From Alkalibacterium pelagium (lineage in GTDB: Bacteria; Bacillota; Bacilli; Lactobacillales; Carnobacteriaceae_A), in contig NZ_FNZU01000002.1 of NCBI RefSeq assembly GCF_900109325.1, positions 236,515-300,514 on the forward strand: a stretch of 64,000 nucleotides of DNA, written 5' to 3'. Positions within the stretch are counted from its first letter, which is position 1; each line of letters starts with the position of its first letter. Positions 46,130 through 56,163 of this stretch are shown piece by piece. Under the pieces are notes generated by a model. The model saw nothing but the letters and a program-made list of their open reading frames with translations. It searched no databases and was not told where the DNA came from. Both the position numbers and the translations under genes were made by a program.

Positions 46130-47440
46130 TTAATCAAAAAAACTCGAAAAGATTGATTTTATTTTATCAATAAATGACTCACTAGAAGCATTACTTTGAT
46201 CGCTGCTGACTTTAGATTGCTTATTGGACACAGCCGGCAGTTTTTCGGCAGGCTGATCTGTCGTCTGAATGTATTCACTGTTCAGAACAATGGCATTCAA
46301 CAGCTTAGTCAGTTCATCCATATGTGCTTTCGTGTACACGAGTGCAATGGCATTTGAGAAAGAAGGATAACGAACGCCCATGAAATCTGGTATGTACGTT
46401 TTGACATTCACTTCAAAAATGTCCTCCGCCAGTTCTTTCACTCCGGGAATGGCAGCTGTGCCTCCTGTCAGAATGATTCCACCTGGAAGATCGAATGCAC
46501 CAATGTCATCCAGTTCAATCTGGATTTTTTCAAATATTTGAGCCAGTCTGGCTTCAATGATTTCAGCGATGTACGATTCTTTGACATCTACTGTTCCCTC
46601 TTGACCAACAACATCGATTGAAAGGGTCTGATCTCTTTCATCAGTCAGCTTACTATACGCATAGCCGACTTCTCTCTTAAGCTTCTCGGCATTTTTCAAT
46701 GATGTGTTCAGAACAACGGAGATATCTTTCGTGATGTTTTCTCCACCCTCCTGAACGATTGTTGCATATTTAACTTGTTCGTCATGGACTGCGGATGCAG
46801 AAGTCTGCCCCCCGCCCAGATCGATCTGAATGGTACCGAACCGCCGTTCATCTTCTGACATGATCAGTCCAGCCATTGCTTCAGGCTGAAAAATCAGATC
46901 ACTAATGGTGTACCCTGCATTGTTGACACTTTTTTTGACATTATGCAGGACCGTTTTCGATGTTGCCAGGAGGGTCCCGTAAAGTTCTACTTGGTCTCCA
47001 ACCATTTTTCGTGGGTCTTTTATTCCGTCGAACCCATCAACTAAAAATTCTTCAACCATTACTGATAGAAGCGTCTTATCGGACGGTGTTTTTTTTGTTC
47101 TAACTTGCTCTATAATTTTTTTGAGTAATGAATCGTTAATTTCCTGTGATGCATTTTCATTTGAAACGGTCACGTGAAAAGGATTGATTTCAATATTAGT
47201 GGCAGGTACTCCTACGATCAGTGAACCGATCTGTATTCCAGATTTTTCTTCTGCCTGTTTAACTGCTTTTGTTATAGACAGTGCTGTTTCGTCAATATCT
47301 ATTATTAATCCTTTATTGATTCCATTAGATTTTTCACTGCCAACTCCAATAACATTCATCTTGCCATTTAACACTTCAGAAACAATGACTTTTATTGAAG
47401 TGGTTCCAATATCTAAACTTGAATAAATTCCATCCTTCAC
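46130..47440 (-). CDS. ftsA: Cell-division protein FtsA
   Basis: FtsA is the actin-like ATPase that tethers FtsZ to the membrane. The 436-residue protein has SSLDIGTTSIKV (phosphate 1), IDLGGGQTSAS (phosphate 2), ILTGGTAAIPGV (adenosine) and a C-terminal amphipathic tail (FIDKIKSIFSSFF). I chose the GTG at 47440 (MKDGIYSSLD) because GGGAGG lies about 10 nt upstream. The in-frame ATG at 47458 would put that site inside the gene. Confidence 0.95.
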   Translation of the reverse strand: MKDGIYSSLDIGTTSIKVIVSEVLNGKMNVIGVGSEKSNGINKGLIIDIDETALSITKAVKQAEEKSGIQIGSLIVGVPATNIEINPFHVTVSNENASQEINDSLLKKIIEQVRTKKTPSDKTLLSVMVEEFLVDGFDGIKDPRKMVGDQVELYGTLLATSKTVLHNVKKSVNNAGYTISDLIFQPEAMAGLIMSEDERRFGTIQIDLGGGQTSASAVHDEQVKYATIVQEGGENITKDISVVLNTSLKNAEKLKREVGYAYSKLTDERDQTLSIDVVGQEGTVDVKESYIAEIIEARLAQIFEKIQIELDDIGAFDLPGGIILTGGTAAIPGVKELAEDIFEVNVKTYIPDFMGVRYPSFSNAIALVYTKAHMDELTKLLNAIVLNSEYIQTTDQPAEKLPAVSNKQSKVSSDQSNASSESFIDKIKSIFSSFFD

Positions 47441-47622
47441 TTTATTGAAACCTCCCATTCTTCAATAATCAATTTCAAACACGCTGTTTTGATTTTAACT
47501 ATTGATACATATCATTCTACCATAAACTTGCGTGTATAATGAAGCCCATTTATTGATTTATCAGTATATTTGAATTACTTTTGTGTAACAGTCCAGATGC
47601 TTGAATCTCCAGATTTTCTAAA

Positions 47623-47651
47623 TTAAAAAGCCTCACCCAAGGGATGAGACT
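47623..47651 (-). terminator. Terminator between divIB and ftsA
   Basis: AGTCTCATCC pairs with GGGTGAGGCT around a 3-nt loop on the minus strand and is followed by TTTTT. It separates divIB from ftsA transcription. Confidence 0.85.
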
Positions 47652-47674
47652 TCTCACATATTAATACAGATAAA

Positions 47675-48502
47675 TTACTCATCACTCTGGTCCATATCTC
47701 CATGCTCATTATCATCTTCATAGGCTTCATATTCCTCTGAGTCATATGGGATGAAGTAAGCACCGGCTTCCAGGTCGAACACGCCTTGTTCATCAACTGT
47801 TTCTCTCATCTGTAGATAATAGTTCAACCGTTCTGCAAATGTCGGAATCGAGGCAAGCACTTCATTTCCATCGTTCATGAATGCCCTGACAAGCATGGGG
47901 TTCCGGCTGTCATCCAGGTGCTCTATTTCAGATATTAATGACTGCACCTGTTCATCTACTTCTTCATAGGTTTCAAGCATACGATCGAGTGCTTCTCCTT
48001 GTCTGAAACTCAATAGTATTGGCTGGCTGGAGGTGATCCGAGGCAATGTTTCATCTAGAATCACACCATTCTCAAGTATTTTCTGATACTGATCATCCGT
48101 CTGAAGAAAAGCCACTGTCTCGAATTCACTGATGGTGAGCGTCACTGACTGCAGCCCGGTCACGTTCAATTCTGCACCAGAAACTTGAGGGATTTCTTCA
48201 ACAATTCTGGTTTCGATCTCTTCTCTTCCAAAGTACGTACCTAAAACAGAATCCCCTATAGCAATTGAACTATAATTGAATACTTCCTGATCGTAGACTT
48301 CAGTGGTCCCTTCAACCGATACATCTTTTACCTCACTATACGTACTGACTGTATAAAGTGACGCAAGTATAGCCAATGTAAACACCAGCATCAAGCCGGA
48401 CCATTTCCAGTAAAGTCTTTTTCTGCTTCCTGCATGACCTGAAGAAACTGCCTCTGTCTGACTATTTTCGGCTGTTTCCTCTAATCCCTCTTTTTTTGAC
48501 AT
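47675..48502 (-). CDS. divIB: Cell-division protein DivIB (FtsQ)
   Basis: DivIB joins FtsL and DivIC in the septal complex outside the membrane. The 275-residue protein has a hydrophilic N-terminus, one membrane segment (about 35-57), a POTRA domain (about 60-130, YSEVKDVSVEGTTEVYDQEVFNYSSIAIGDSVLG) and a beta domain. The last 30 residues are strongly acidic. I chose the ATG at 48502 because AGGAG lies 8 nt upstream. Confidence 0.93.
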   Translation of the reverse strand: MSKKEGLEETAENSQTEAVSSGHAGSRKRLYWKWSGLMLVFTLAILASLYTVSTYSEVKDVSVEGTTEVYDQEVFNYSSIAIGDSVLGTYFGREEIETRIVEEIPQVSGAELNVTGLQSVTLTISEFETVAFLQTDDQYQKILENGVILDETLPRITSSQPILLSFRQGEALDRMLETYEEVDEQVQSLISEIEHLDDSRNPMLVRAFMNDGNEVLASIPTFAERLNYYLQMRETVDEQGVFDLEAGAYFIPYDSEEYEAYEDDNEHGDMDQSDE

Positions 48503-48523
48503 AGTCACTTCTCCTAAAAACTC

Positions 48524-49648
48524 TTAACCGTTCATAAGTGTCATCAACAGATGAATAATCTTGTCAGATGCATCAGGCACTCCGAGCTGTTTAGCTTTAG
48601 CTGCCATATCATTTCTCATATCTACATCCGACATAAGCTGATTTACTGTTTCAATAAATCTACTGCTGCTCAGTTCATCTTCACGAATAAGTTCTGCTGC
48701 TCCTGCTTCAGATAGACTTCTAGCATTCTTAGTCTGATGATCTTCAGTCACATTAGGACTTGGGATCAGTATACTTGGAACACCAAGGGCTGTCAGTTCT
48801 GCCAGGGTAGTTGCTCCACTTCTTGACACCACTAATGAAACCGATGCAAAGACGCTTGGCAAGTCTTCAATGTAAGGGACTATGCTGATTTTAGACTGAT
48901 CGTTTTCAGAACCACAGCTGTCTTTCCACTTTGAAGACAGGGCTTCAAAGTGCTCTCTACCTGTTACAAACAGAACTTGGTAATCAGCTTCGACCAATGC
49001 CTGACAATGATCGATCACTGTATTATTGATGGCAGCTGCTCCTCTGCTTCCGCCAAAAATCAGGACAGTTAGTTGTTTCGGATCCAGTCCAAACCTCTTC
49101 AAGCTATCGTTCGCTTGAATATCTGCAACTTCCTGGGCTCTCGGATTGCCTGTAAAGACAACCTTCTCTTCCTGTCCTTTAAACTGATTCTCTGCATCCT
49201 TAAAGCAGATTGCTATAGCTGATACATAGCGGGCCAGAAACTTATTAGTGATACCTGCCACGCTGTTCTGCTCATGGATCACTGTCGGTATTCCTTTTTT
49301 AGCTGCAGCATAGCATACAGGAGCACTGACGTAACCGCCAGTCCCAATAACCGCATCAGGTGAAAATTCGGCAATTATTTTTTTAGACCGTTTAATAGAC
49401 TGGATAAAATATCCAATAGTTTTCAGATTATACTTCAATCCTTCAAAATCAAGTTTCCGCTTAAAACCCTCTACCTTTAATGCTTTGAACGGGATGGAAT
49501 GATTCGGGACAATCGTACTTTCAAGTCCTCTATGTGTCCCGACATACAAGAATTCGATATCGTCATTTATTGCTTTCATTCGCTTGATCAGCGCAAGGGC
49601 CGGATAGATATGGCCACCGGTACCGCCACCAGTTACTAAAATTTTCAT
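48524..49648 (-). CDS. murG: UDP-N-acetylglucosamine transferase MurG
   Basis: MurG adds GlcNAc to lipid I to make lipid II on the inner membrane face. The 374-residue GT-B enzyme has GGGTGGHIYPA (7-17), the N-domain segment VIGTGGYVSAP and the donor-binding region SRSGATTLAELTALGVPSILIPSPN. No good Shine-Dalgarno site is seen near the ATG; translation may be coupled to murD, whose stop codon is 23 nt upstream. Confidence 0.96.
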   Translation of the reverse strand: MKILVTGGGTGGHIYPALALIKRMKAINDDIEFLYVGTHRGLESTIVPNHSIPFKALKVEGFKRKLDFEGLKYNLKTIGYFIQSIKRSKKIIAEFSPDAVIGTGGYVSAPVCYAAAKKGIPTVIHEQNSVAGITNKFLARYVSAIAICFKDAENQFKGQEEKVVFTGNPRAQEVADIQANDSLKRFGLDPKQLTVLIFGGSRGAAAINNTVIDHCQALVEADYQVLFVTGREHFEALSSKWKDSCGSENDQSKISIVPYIEDLPSVFASVSLVVSRSGATTLAELTALGVPSILIPSPNVTEDHQTKNARSLSEAGAAELIREDELSSSRFIETVNQLMSDVDMRNDMAAKAKQLGVPDASDKIIHLLMTLMNG

Positions 49649-49671
49649 AAATTATGCACACTATTGGGTGC

Positions 49672-51057
49672 TTACTCCCCTTTTTCATCATTGACTTTTA
49701 TTTTACTGATCGTATCGATGTAATCCTGACCCCTTGCTTCGAAATTAGCATAAGCATCCCAGCTTGCACAAGAAGGAGACAGCAAGATCACATCTTTTTC
49801 ATCACTAATCTCAAATGCTTTATACACTGCCTCTGATAATGTCTCGAAAGCAGCCTGCTCGCTGATACCGGCTTTCTTTCCTACTTCCAGCAACTTACTT
49901 TTAGTTTCTCCAAAAGTAAACAATGCCTTGACGTGATTTCTGAAAGAAGGAATAAGATTATCCAAGTCGTCTTCACGATCAAGCCCGCCCGCAAGCAGAA
50001 TCACTTTTTCCTTGAATCCTTCAAGGGCATTAATTGTGGCCAAAGAATTCGTTGCTTTGGAGTCATTATAAAACCGCCGCTCGCTGATTTCATCTACAAA
50101 CTGCATCCGATGAGGAACCCCATGGAAATGACTGAGCACTTTCTCGATCGCCTGATTACTGATCCTGTACAATTTCGCAACCGCTATAGCTGCCAGTGCA
50201 TTTTCCAGATTATGTTTGCCGGGTAGAACGATATTTGAACTATCCATAATTTTTTCGTCATTAAAGTAGATAATCCCATCATCAAGATAGACCCCCTTTT
50301 CTAATCTGGTCTTGCGGGAAAAAGGAATCAGCTGGGCTTCACTCGCTGAAAGAACAAGATTTGTCAGTTCAAGCTGGTCATGATTATAGATAAGGTAGTC
50401 TTCAGCTTGCTGATTTTTAGTAATGGCCATTTTAGCTCCAACATATTCTTCTCGAGACCCATGGTAATCCAGATGAGCAGAGTGAATATTGGTGATAACT
50501 GCAATATTTGGACGGAATGTTCGTGTTCCCATAAGCTGAAAACTGGATACCTCCATAACAAGTGTATCCTCCGGTTTAGAATGTAAGGCGACAGTTGTTG
50601 AAGGGGTTCCGATATTCCCAACAGAATAAATATGTCCATCTCCTGCTTCAGATTCCAGAAGGGATTCGATCATCTTGGTGGTCGTCGTTTTTCCATTTGT
50701 TCCTGTAATCGCTACTAGGGAAGATGGTGATATTGTATAAGCTACCTCCACGTCAGTAATGATAGGGATGTCTCTTTTGACAGCCTCTTTCAGTAATGGA
50801 TTGGAATAAGGAATGCCCGGATTTTTAACGAGCAGATCTATCTCCTGATCTAGCAATGACAGCGGATGTCCTCCTGAAACAACCGTTATACCCATGGATC
50901 TGAGATCTTTAGCTTCATCACTGGTGTCGATATCTTTGTAATCATTCACGGTGACATGTGCGCCAAGTTCTCTAAGAACTTTTGCTGCACTGTATCCACT
51001 GACAGCCAGTCCTAAAATCAGCACCTTCTTGTTTTTATACTCCGTTTGATTGCACAT
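49672..51057 (-). CDS. murD: UDP-N-acetylmuramoylalanine-D-glutamate ligase MurD
   Basis: MurD adds D-glutamate to UDP-MurNAc-L-Ala. The 461-residue Mur ligase has VLILGLAVSGYSAAK (UMAG-binding), the ATP-binding GTNGKTTTTK, the NIHSAHLDYHGSREEY segment and the C-terminal LLSPSCASWDAYANFEARGQDY. I chose the ATG at 51057 (MCNQTEYKNKK) because AAGGAG lies 7 nt upstream. A terminator separates it from mraY. Confidence 0.96.
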   Translation of the reverse strand: MCNQTEYKNKKVLILGLAVSGYSAAKVLRELGAHVTVNDYKDIDTSDEAKDLRSMGITVVSGGHPLSLLDQEIDLLVKNPGIPYSNPLLKEAVKRDIPIITDVEVAYTISPSSLVAITGTNGKTTTTKMIESLLESEAGDGHIYSVGNIGTPSTTVALHSKPEDTLVMEVSSFQLMGTRTFRPNIAVITNIHSAHLDYHGSREEYVGAKMAITKNQQAEDYLIYNHDQLELTNLVLSASEAQLIPFSRKTRLEKGVYLDDGIIYFNDEKIMDSSNIVLPGKHNLENALAAIAVAKLYRISNQAIEKVLSHFHGVPHRMQFVDEISERRFYNDSKATNSLATINALEGFKEKVILLAGGLDREDDLDNLIPSFRNHVKALFTFGETKSKLLEVGKKAGISEQAAFETLSEAVYKAFEISDEKDVILLSPSCASWDAYANFEARGQDYIDTISKIKVNDEKGE

Positions 51058-51110
51058 GACTATTCTCCTTAACACATATTCAGTCTCTGATTCTTCTCTT
51101 ATTCAGCTAT

Positions 51111-51143
51111 GAAAAAAACTGGAAGTAGATAACTACTACCAGT
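51111..51143 (-). terminator. Terminator between mraY and murD
   Basis: ACTGGTAGTAG pairs with CTACTTCCAGT on the minus strand and is followed by TTTTTTT. It would end or attenuate the mraZ-mraY transcript. Confidence 0.85.
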
Positions 51144-51152
51144 TCCGGTTTT

Positions 51153-52115
51153 TTATATACTTATCAATGCCAGTATACTAGTGATCAGTGTGATAATAGA
51201 AAAAATAATAACAATTTTCCATTCGCCCCACCCGCTCATTTCAAAGTGATGATGAATCGGGCTCATTTTAAAGATTCGTTTTCCTCTTAATTTAAACGAC
51301 CCTACTTGCAGCATCACGCTTGCAGTCTCGATGACAAACACCAGACCGATGATCAGCAATGTCCATTCCTGATCAAGGATGATCGATGCGCCTGCGAGTC
51401 CTGCGCCAAGAGCAAGTGATCCGACGTCTCCCATGAACACTTTTGCCGGTTTTTTATTGAAAATAAAGAACCCAATAAGCGCGCCCACAACTGCTGCAGT
51501 AAAGACGGCAACTTCCCACTGTTCCTGCCATACGGCAATAATAGTATAAGCACCATAAGCAATCATTCCGGTTGTTGCAAGCAGTCCATCGATTCCGTCT
51601 GTCAGATTAGTCGCATTTGAAAACCCCACCAGCCAGAATAAGACAAAGAAGATATAAACCCACCCGATCGATACACTTAAGTTAAAAGGTAAACTGATGG
51701 TCTGAATGGGGATCAGACTGCTGACACCGAAATAGAACAATACTGCACCAGCGATTTGAGCTAAGAGTTTTTGAAGACTTGTAAGGCCTAGATTTCTTTT
51801 CATAACAACTTTAATATAATCATCCACAAACCCAATAAGGGCAAATACGATAAAGATGAATACCAATAAGGCTGTCAGCCAGAACTCTCCATCAATAAAC
51901 ACTGAGAAAATTAATGAGGACAGAACCACAGAGATGAGAATCGAAAGGCCCCCCATTGTAGGTGTGCCTGACTTTGATTCATGCCAGGAAGGTCCTTCTT
52001 CTCTGGTTGTCTGTCCCAACTGCTTTTTTTTGAAATAACTGATTACAGTCGGCATCAGGGAGGCAGCTATCAATCCACTGAGTACCAACGCCATTACCAA
52101 ATACACACTATCCAC
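51153..52115 (-). CDS. mraY: Phospho-N-acetylmuramoyl-pentapeptide transferase MraY
   Basis: MraY forms lipid I from UDP-MurNAc-pentapeptide and undecaprenyl phosphate. The 320-residue protein has about ten membrane segments, the catalytic FVDDYIKV, NATNLTDGIDGLL, VFMGDVGSLALG and the PIHHHFEMSGW loop. The start is GTG with AGGAG about 12 nt upstream. It lies 20 nt after pbp2B and is the last gene before a terminator. Confidence 0.97.
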   Translation of the reverse strand: MDSVYLVMALVLSGLIAASLMPTVISYFKKKQLGQTTREEGPSWHESKSGTPTMGGLSILISVVLSSLIFSVFIDGEFWLTALLVFIFIVFALIGFVDDYIKVVMKRNLGLTSLQKLLAQIAGAVLFYFGVSSLIPIQTISLPFNLSVSIGWVYIFFVLFWLVGFSNATNLTDGIDGLLATTGMIAYGAYTIIAVWQEQWEVAVFTAAVVGALIGFFIFNKKPAKVFMGDVGSLALGAGLAGASIILDQEWTLLIIGLVFVIETASVMLQVGSFKLRGKRIFKMSPIHHHFEMSGWGEWKIVIIFSIITLITSILALISI

Positions 52116-52135
52116 TTTTCTTGTCCACTCCTATG

Positions 52136-54280
52136 TCATTCTTGATTCGAAGCTAATTGTACCACTATTTCAGTTCCAGTTTCAATAAATGACCCGGCAG
52201 ACATGTTCTGTTCCGTCACAAAACCTTCACCTTCTACTGTGAGTGCTATCCCGGTGAGTTCTGCAAGTCTATACAAATCATTTCTTGACCAGCCAGTAAG
52301 GTCCGGCAGAGTCATTGCACCATTTGTCAGAAGCAATACTCGTTGTGTCTCATCTACATGCATCTCCTGTCTTGGATACTGTTGAACAACTCGTTCGCCA
52401 GAGCCGATTAGGCTGTAGGAATAATTGTTTTCTGCCAGGTAATCAACAGCATCTTGAGTAGGTTCTTCTACAAGATCCGGCATGTCAGTTGCGTAGGTTT
52501 TCTCACTATTCATTTCGCTATCGGCCGAATAATATTCCAGAGCCCTTTTCATGACAGGATTGAATATTTTCTGAACAGCCTGGCTGCCGTGAGTGATTGT
52601 ATTCAGTTCGGGTTGCTGAACAGTCACATAGAGAATCAACTCCGGATCATCAGCTGGAGCCATTCCGACCACTGAAAAGATATTATTGTTTGATCCACTT
52701 AGATAGCGGCCAGTTTCCGGATCGGCAATTTGAGCAGTCCCGGTTTTAGCTGCAATTTCAAAGCCATCGATCTGGTACCCTCTTGCAGTCCCATGTTCAC
52801 TATAGACTGTTTCTTTAAGATACTGCAGTGTCTGAGCCGCCGTTTCAGGTGTAATGATCTGCTCTTGTTCTGAAACCTCTGTCTGTTCTGATACAATGTG
52901 AGGCTCTACCATTGTCCCGCCGTTAGTAAGAGCAGAAAAGGCTCTCAGCATCTGAACAGGGGTTACTGCAATTCCCTGACCAAAGGCAGTATTGATTTTT
53001 TGTAACGGCCACTCATAAGGATTGCTCCCGTTAGCTTCATTGGGCAGGTTTATTCCAGTTTGTGTGCCGAAACCGAAGGCATCCAAGTAACTTTTCCACT
53101 TATCATGACCCATCTCTTCTACTTGATGAACAAATGATACGTTACTGGAACGGGCCAGTCCTTCAAGATGAGTAATTGTTCCCCATCCCTCACGTCTGAC
53201 ATCTCTGATCGTTCCTCCACCTGCCTGGATTTGTCCAGAGCGATAATATTCGTAGGGTCTGAAGGTCCCTTCCTGAATCGAAGCAGCCAGCGTCATTGCT
53301 TTCAAAGTCGATCCTGGTTCGAATGTATATTCGACCAGAAGATTCTGCCAGGACTGATCAATTCCTGCCTTTGTAGTCGCATTGAAGGTAGGACGTTGAG
53401 ACGTAGCCAATATTTCTCCAGTTTTTGCATTCATCAGGTTCGCCGTGATGTATTCGGGCTGATGTGCCTGATTTACTTCTTCCACAATGCTTTCAAGAAA
53501 AATCTGCATGCGACGGTCTATAGTCAGATTAAGATCTTTGCCGTTGACTGGATCCACTTCCTCGATTTCCTGGTCGGGAATCACATAACCAAAACGGTCC
53601 CGCTGATATTTGATCCATCCATTTTCACCACTCAAATGATCATCGTACTGTTTTTCCAGACCCATGACTCCATGAAGCTGGTCATCACTTTCATCTGTGA
53701 CTTGAGCCAGCCCGATCGTATGTGAGGCAAATGTACCATTAGGATACAGACGGCTTCTGCTCTCATCAAAGGTTATTCCGGTCAGTTCATTTTCTGCGAG
53801 CTCATCTCTTATCGCACTCATTGTTTCAAAAGTCAGATTGCTTCCAGCATTTCCGAACTCGACTTGCTTACTGTCCTGAGTCAGCCGGGTATATACCTCG
53901 GCCTCATCCAGTGACAGATGGGCAGCAAGTATTTCTGCAACAGCTTTAGGGTCTTCAATATGCTGTGGCCTACTTGGAGATGACCATTCATCAGTAAGGA
54001 TGGCTACCATCTTGTAGGTCGTTGCATCCGTTGCTATCGGATTACCATTTCTGTCGAATATTGTTCCTCTGCGAGCCTGAAGTACATTGTTACGGGTATA
54101 TAATTTTTCTACATTTAAATGCAGATCTTCCCCGTTCACTTCTCCCCTGACCATGATCCAGGTAAATCTCATAAAAATTGAAGCAAAGAGAACAAAGCAG
54201 ATTGTATACATAAAAATAGCAATCATTTTTCTGTTACGAAAAGGGTTGGTCTCTTTTACTTTTTTTCTTAACTGCTTCAT
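52136..54280 (-). CDS. pbp2B: Division-specific class B penicillin-binding protein (PBP2B/FtsI type) with PASTA domains
   Basis: This transpeptidase crosslinks septal peptidoglycan. The 714-residue protein has an N-terminal membrane segment (about 20-44), a dimerisation domain, and a transpeptidase domain with SxxK at S324-K327 (STLK), SxN at S378-N380 and KTG at 512-514. Two C-terminal PASTA-like repeats (about 597-655 and 656-712) follow. The start overlaps the ftsL stop by 4 nt, so the two are translationally coupled. Confidence 0.95.
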   Translation of the reverse strand: MKQLRKKVKETNPFRNRKMIAIFMYTICFVLFASIFMRFTWIMVRGEVNGEDLHLNVEKLYTRNNVLQARRGTIFDRNGNPIATDATTYKMVAILTDEWSSPSRPQHIEDPKAVAEILAAHLSLDEAEVYTRLTQDSKQVEFGNAGSNLTFETMSAIRDELAENELTGITFDESRSRLYPNGTFASHTIGLAQVTDESDDQLHGVMGLEKQYDDHLSGENGWIKYQRDRFGYVIPDQEIEEVDPVNGKDLNLTIDRRMQIFLESIVEEVNQAHQPEYITANLMNAKTGEILATSQRPTFNATTKAGIDQSWQNLLVEYTFEPGSTLKAMTLAASIQEGTFRPYEYYRSGQIQAGGGTIRDVRREGWGTITHLEGLARSSNVSFVHQVEEMGHDKWKSYLDAFGFGTQTGINLPNEANGSNPYEWPLQKINTAFGQGIAVTPVQMLRAFSALTNGGTMVEPHIVSEQTEVSEQEQIITPETAAQTLQYLKETVYSEHGTARGYQIDGFEIAAKTGTAQIADPETGRYLSGSNNNIFSVVGMAPADDPELILYVTVQQPELNTITHGSQAVQKIFNPVMKRALEYYSADSEMNSEKTYATDMPDLVEEPTQDAVDYLAENNYSYSLIGSGERVVQQYPRQEMHVDETQRVLLLTNGAMTLPDLTGWSRNDLYRLAELTGIALTVEGEGFVTEQNMSAGSFIETGTEIVVQLASNQE

Positions 54281-54657
54281 CTGAATACATTCCTGATTTG
54301 CTCTTCGTTCATTTCCAGACCGTTTTCAATAGCAATGGAATAAACTCTGTCATATCTGGACAATTCCTGGACTTTCTGTTCAAAATTTTCGTTTTCAATC
54401 TGAGTAACGACTGCCTGAGACTGGATATCCTGAATCGAACGATTGATCGTAGATACCTGCATAGATAATGCAATATGTACAACTGCCAAACCGAATAGCA
54501 CAGCACCAAAAAAGCTTATGACTGCAGATTCAAGCCGCGTCAGTCCTTTTGCCTTCGGACTGGGTTCTCTTACCTTCTCGGGTTCCTGATTGATATCAGG
54601 TTGCTGCAGGGGCTGTTGATTCATTTCATACTGTCTTGCTAAGTTATCATTCATCAT
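54277..54657 (-). CDS. ftsL: Cell-division protein FtsL
   Basis: FtsL is a short bitopic protein that pairs with DivIC and DivIB at the septum. The 126-residue protein has a cytoplasmic N-terminus (about 1-45), one membrane segment (about 47-68, SAVISFFGAVLFGLAVVHIA) and an extracellular coiled coil (about 70-115, STINRSIQDIQSQAVVTQIENENFEQKVQELSRYDRV). Sequence is poorly conserved in the family, so position between rsmH and pbp2B carries weight. Confidence 0.9.
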   Translation of the reverse strand: MMNDNLARQYEMNQQPLQQPDINQEPEKVREPSPKAKGLTRLESAVISFFGAVLFGLAVVHIALSMQVSTINRSIQDIQSQAVVTQIENENFEQKVQELSRYDRVYSIAIENGLEMNEEQIRNVFR

Positions 54658-54697
54658 GTGATCAATACTCCTTTCTTCAATATACCGCTTTATCTGT

Positions 54698-55651
54698 TCA
54701 GTTGATTCTCTGTTTTTCTACGATTCTCAGTTTTGCACTTCGAGACCGGTTATTATCAGCTAGTTCCTCATCGCCAGGAACAATCGGCTTCCTGTTAATC
54801 AGCTTAAGTACCGGCTGCTCGTGATCAGGGATGACCGGGAGTCCTCTAGGAAGATCCGGCAGCTTGGAGTAACTCTTAAACATCTGCTTGACTATTCGGT
54901 CTTCCAGAGAATGAAAGGTAATGACGCTGATCCGTCCATTGATATTCAAAAGATCGATTGCTGCTTCGAGCGAGTCTTCGAGTGCGCCTAGCTCATCATT
55001 GACAGCTATTCTGAGGGCCTGGAAGATGCGTTTTGCAGGGTGCCCGCCTTTTCTTCTTGCCGGCGCCGGAATCGCTTCTTTAATCAGCTCAACCAGTTCC
55101 TGAGTTGTATTTATAGGTCTGTCTTTTCTTGTCGATTCAATCAGTCTCGCGATCTGTTTGGAGAATTTTTCCTCCCCATACCTGAAAAATATTCTGACTA
55201 AGTCGCTGTACTCCCAAGTATTGACAATATCATGAGCACTTAAGTCTTGTGACTGATCCATTCGCATGTCAAGGCGTGCATCTTTGTGGTAACTGAACCC
55301 TCGTTCAGTGATGTCCAGTTGAGGTGACGAGACACCAAGGTCATACATGATTCCGTCTACCTTATGCACACCTAGTTCATTTAAAGCTGAAGTAATATTT
55401 CGGAAGTTAGTGTGGACAAACGTGATTTTCCCTTTATCCACCTCTTCCTTTAGTAATTCTGCTGCATTATTGATTGCCGTAATATCCTGATCAAAAGAGT
55501 ATAAATGCCCTCTTTCATCAAGTCTTTCTAATATAAGGGACGAGTGTCCGGCTCCGCCCAGCGTACAGTCAACGTAGACGCCGTCTGGACGTATATTCAG
55601 ACCGTCGACGGTCTCGTTCAGTAAAACTGTTTCATGTTCAAATTGTGTCAT
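54698..55651 (-). CDS. rsmH: 16S rRNA (cytosine-1402-N4)-methyltransferase RsmH
   Basis: RsmH (MraW) methylates N4 of C1402 in 16S rRNA. The 317-residue protein begins [15 protein letters not shown] and has the SAM motif [31 protein letters not shown], the [18 protein letters not shown] block, NDELGALE and [16 protein letters not shown]. It lies 15 nt after mraZ and 40 nt before ftsL. Confidence 0.97.
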   Translation of the reverse strand: MTQFEHETVLLNETVDGLNIRPDGVYVDCTLGGAGHSSLILERLDERGHLYSFDQDITAINNAAELLKEEVDKGKITFVHTNFRNITSALNELGVHKVDGIMYDLGVSSPQLDITERGFSYHKDARLDMRMDQSQDLSAHDIVNTWEYSDLVRIFFRYGEEKFSKQIARLIESTRKDRPINTTQELVELIKEAIPAPARRKGGHPAKRIFQALRIAVNDELGALEDSLEAAIDLLNINGRISVITFHSLEDRIVKQMFKSYSKLPDLPRGLPVIPDHEQPVLKLINRKPIVPGDEELADNNRSRSAKLRIVEKQRIN

Positions 55652-55666
55652 TTTTATCCTCCGTTA

Positions 55667-56098
55667 CTAAAAGCCGAAGTCAATCATTTCCTCCGCTATT
55701 TCTTCAAAAGACTGGTCAGCATCTTGAGAAAATACTTCCCACTTCTCTTCACTCCAGATTTCGATCCTGTCTGAAACACCAATGATATAGCAGGTCTTTT
55801 CCAGCGCTGCATGATTGATCAGCGGGCTCGGAAGGTTGATACGCCCTTGTTTATCCAGTGAACATTCAGTTGCAGCTGAATAAAGAAAACGCGTGAAGGT
55901 TCTTGATTCTTTTTTGGCTAGGGGAAGTTGCTTTAATTTATTCTCCAGCAGTGTCCATTCCTGCATGGGATAGCCAAAAAGGCAGCCATCCAGGCCACGG
56001 GTCACAATGAAACGCTCTCCCAGATCCTCTCGGAACTTGGATGGGATGATCAGCCGACCTTTTGCATCAATATTATGCTTATATTCGCCTAATAACAT
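55667..56098 (-). CDS. mraZ: Transcriptional regulator MraZ
   Basis: MraZ is an AbrB-fold regulator of the division cluster. The 143-residue protein has two MraZ half domains, each with a DAKGR-like motif: [16 protein letters not shown] (near 9-24) and [18 protein letters not shown] (near 84-101). I chose the ATG at 56098 ([11 protein letters not shown]) because AGAGGGGG lies about 8 nt upstream. It is the first gene of the cluster, and binding repeats for MraZ lie just upstream. Confidence 0.96.
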   Translation of the reverse strand: MLLGEYKHNIDAKGRLIIPSKFREDLGERFIVTRGLDGCLFGYPMQEWTLLENKLKQLPLAKKESRTFTRFLYSAATECSLDKQGRINLPSPLINHAALEKTCYIIGVSDRIEIWSEEKWEVFSQDADQSFEEIAEEMIDFGF

Positions 56099-56130
56099 TT
56101 CACTGCCCCCTCTCCCCACTTATAAGGCTA

Positions 56131-56160
56131 AGTCTACCACAATGCCCCACTTTCTACCAC
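56131..56160 (-). promoter_or_regulatory. Three phased MraZ boxes
   Basis: On the minus strand GTGGTAGAAA, GTGGGGCATT and GTGGTAGACT follow each other with an exact 10-bp period. This matches the known pattern of TGGGN/GTGGG-type repeats spaced by 5 nt bound by MraZ. They cover the transcription start, which implies autorepression. Confidence 0.85.
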
Positions 56161-56163
56161 ATC

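Noticed and set aside
53168..53725. 185-codon plus-strand open frame opposite pbp2B
   Set aside because: It lies fully within the coding region of pbp2B in antisense and shows no recognisable motif.
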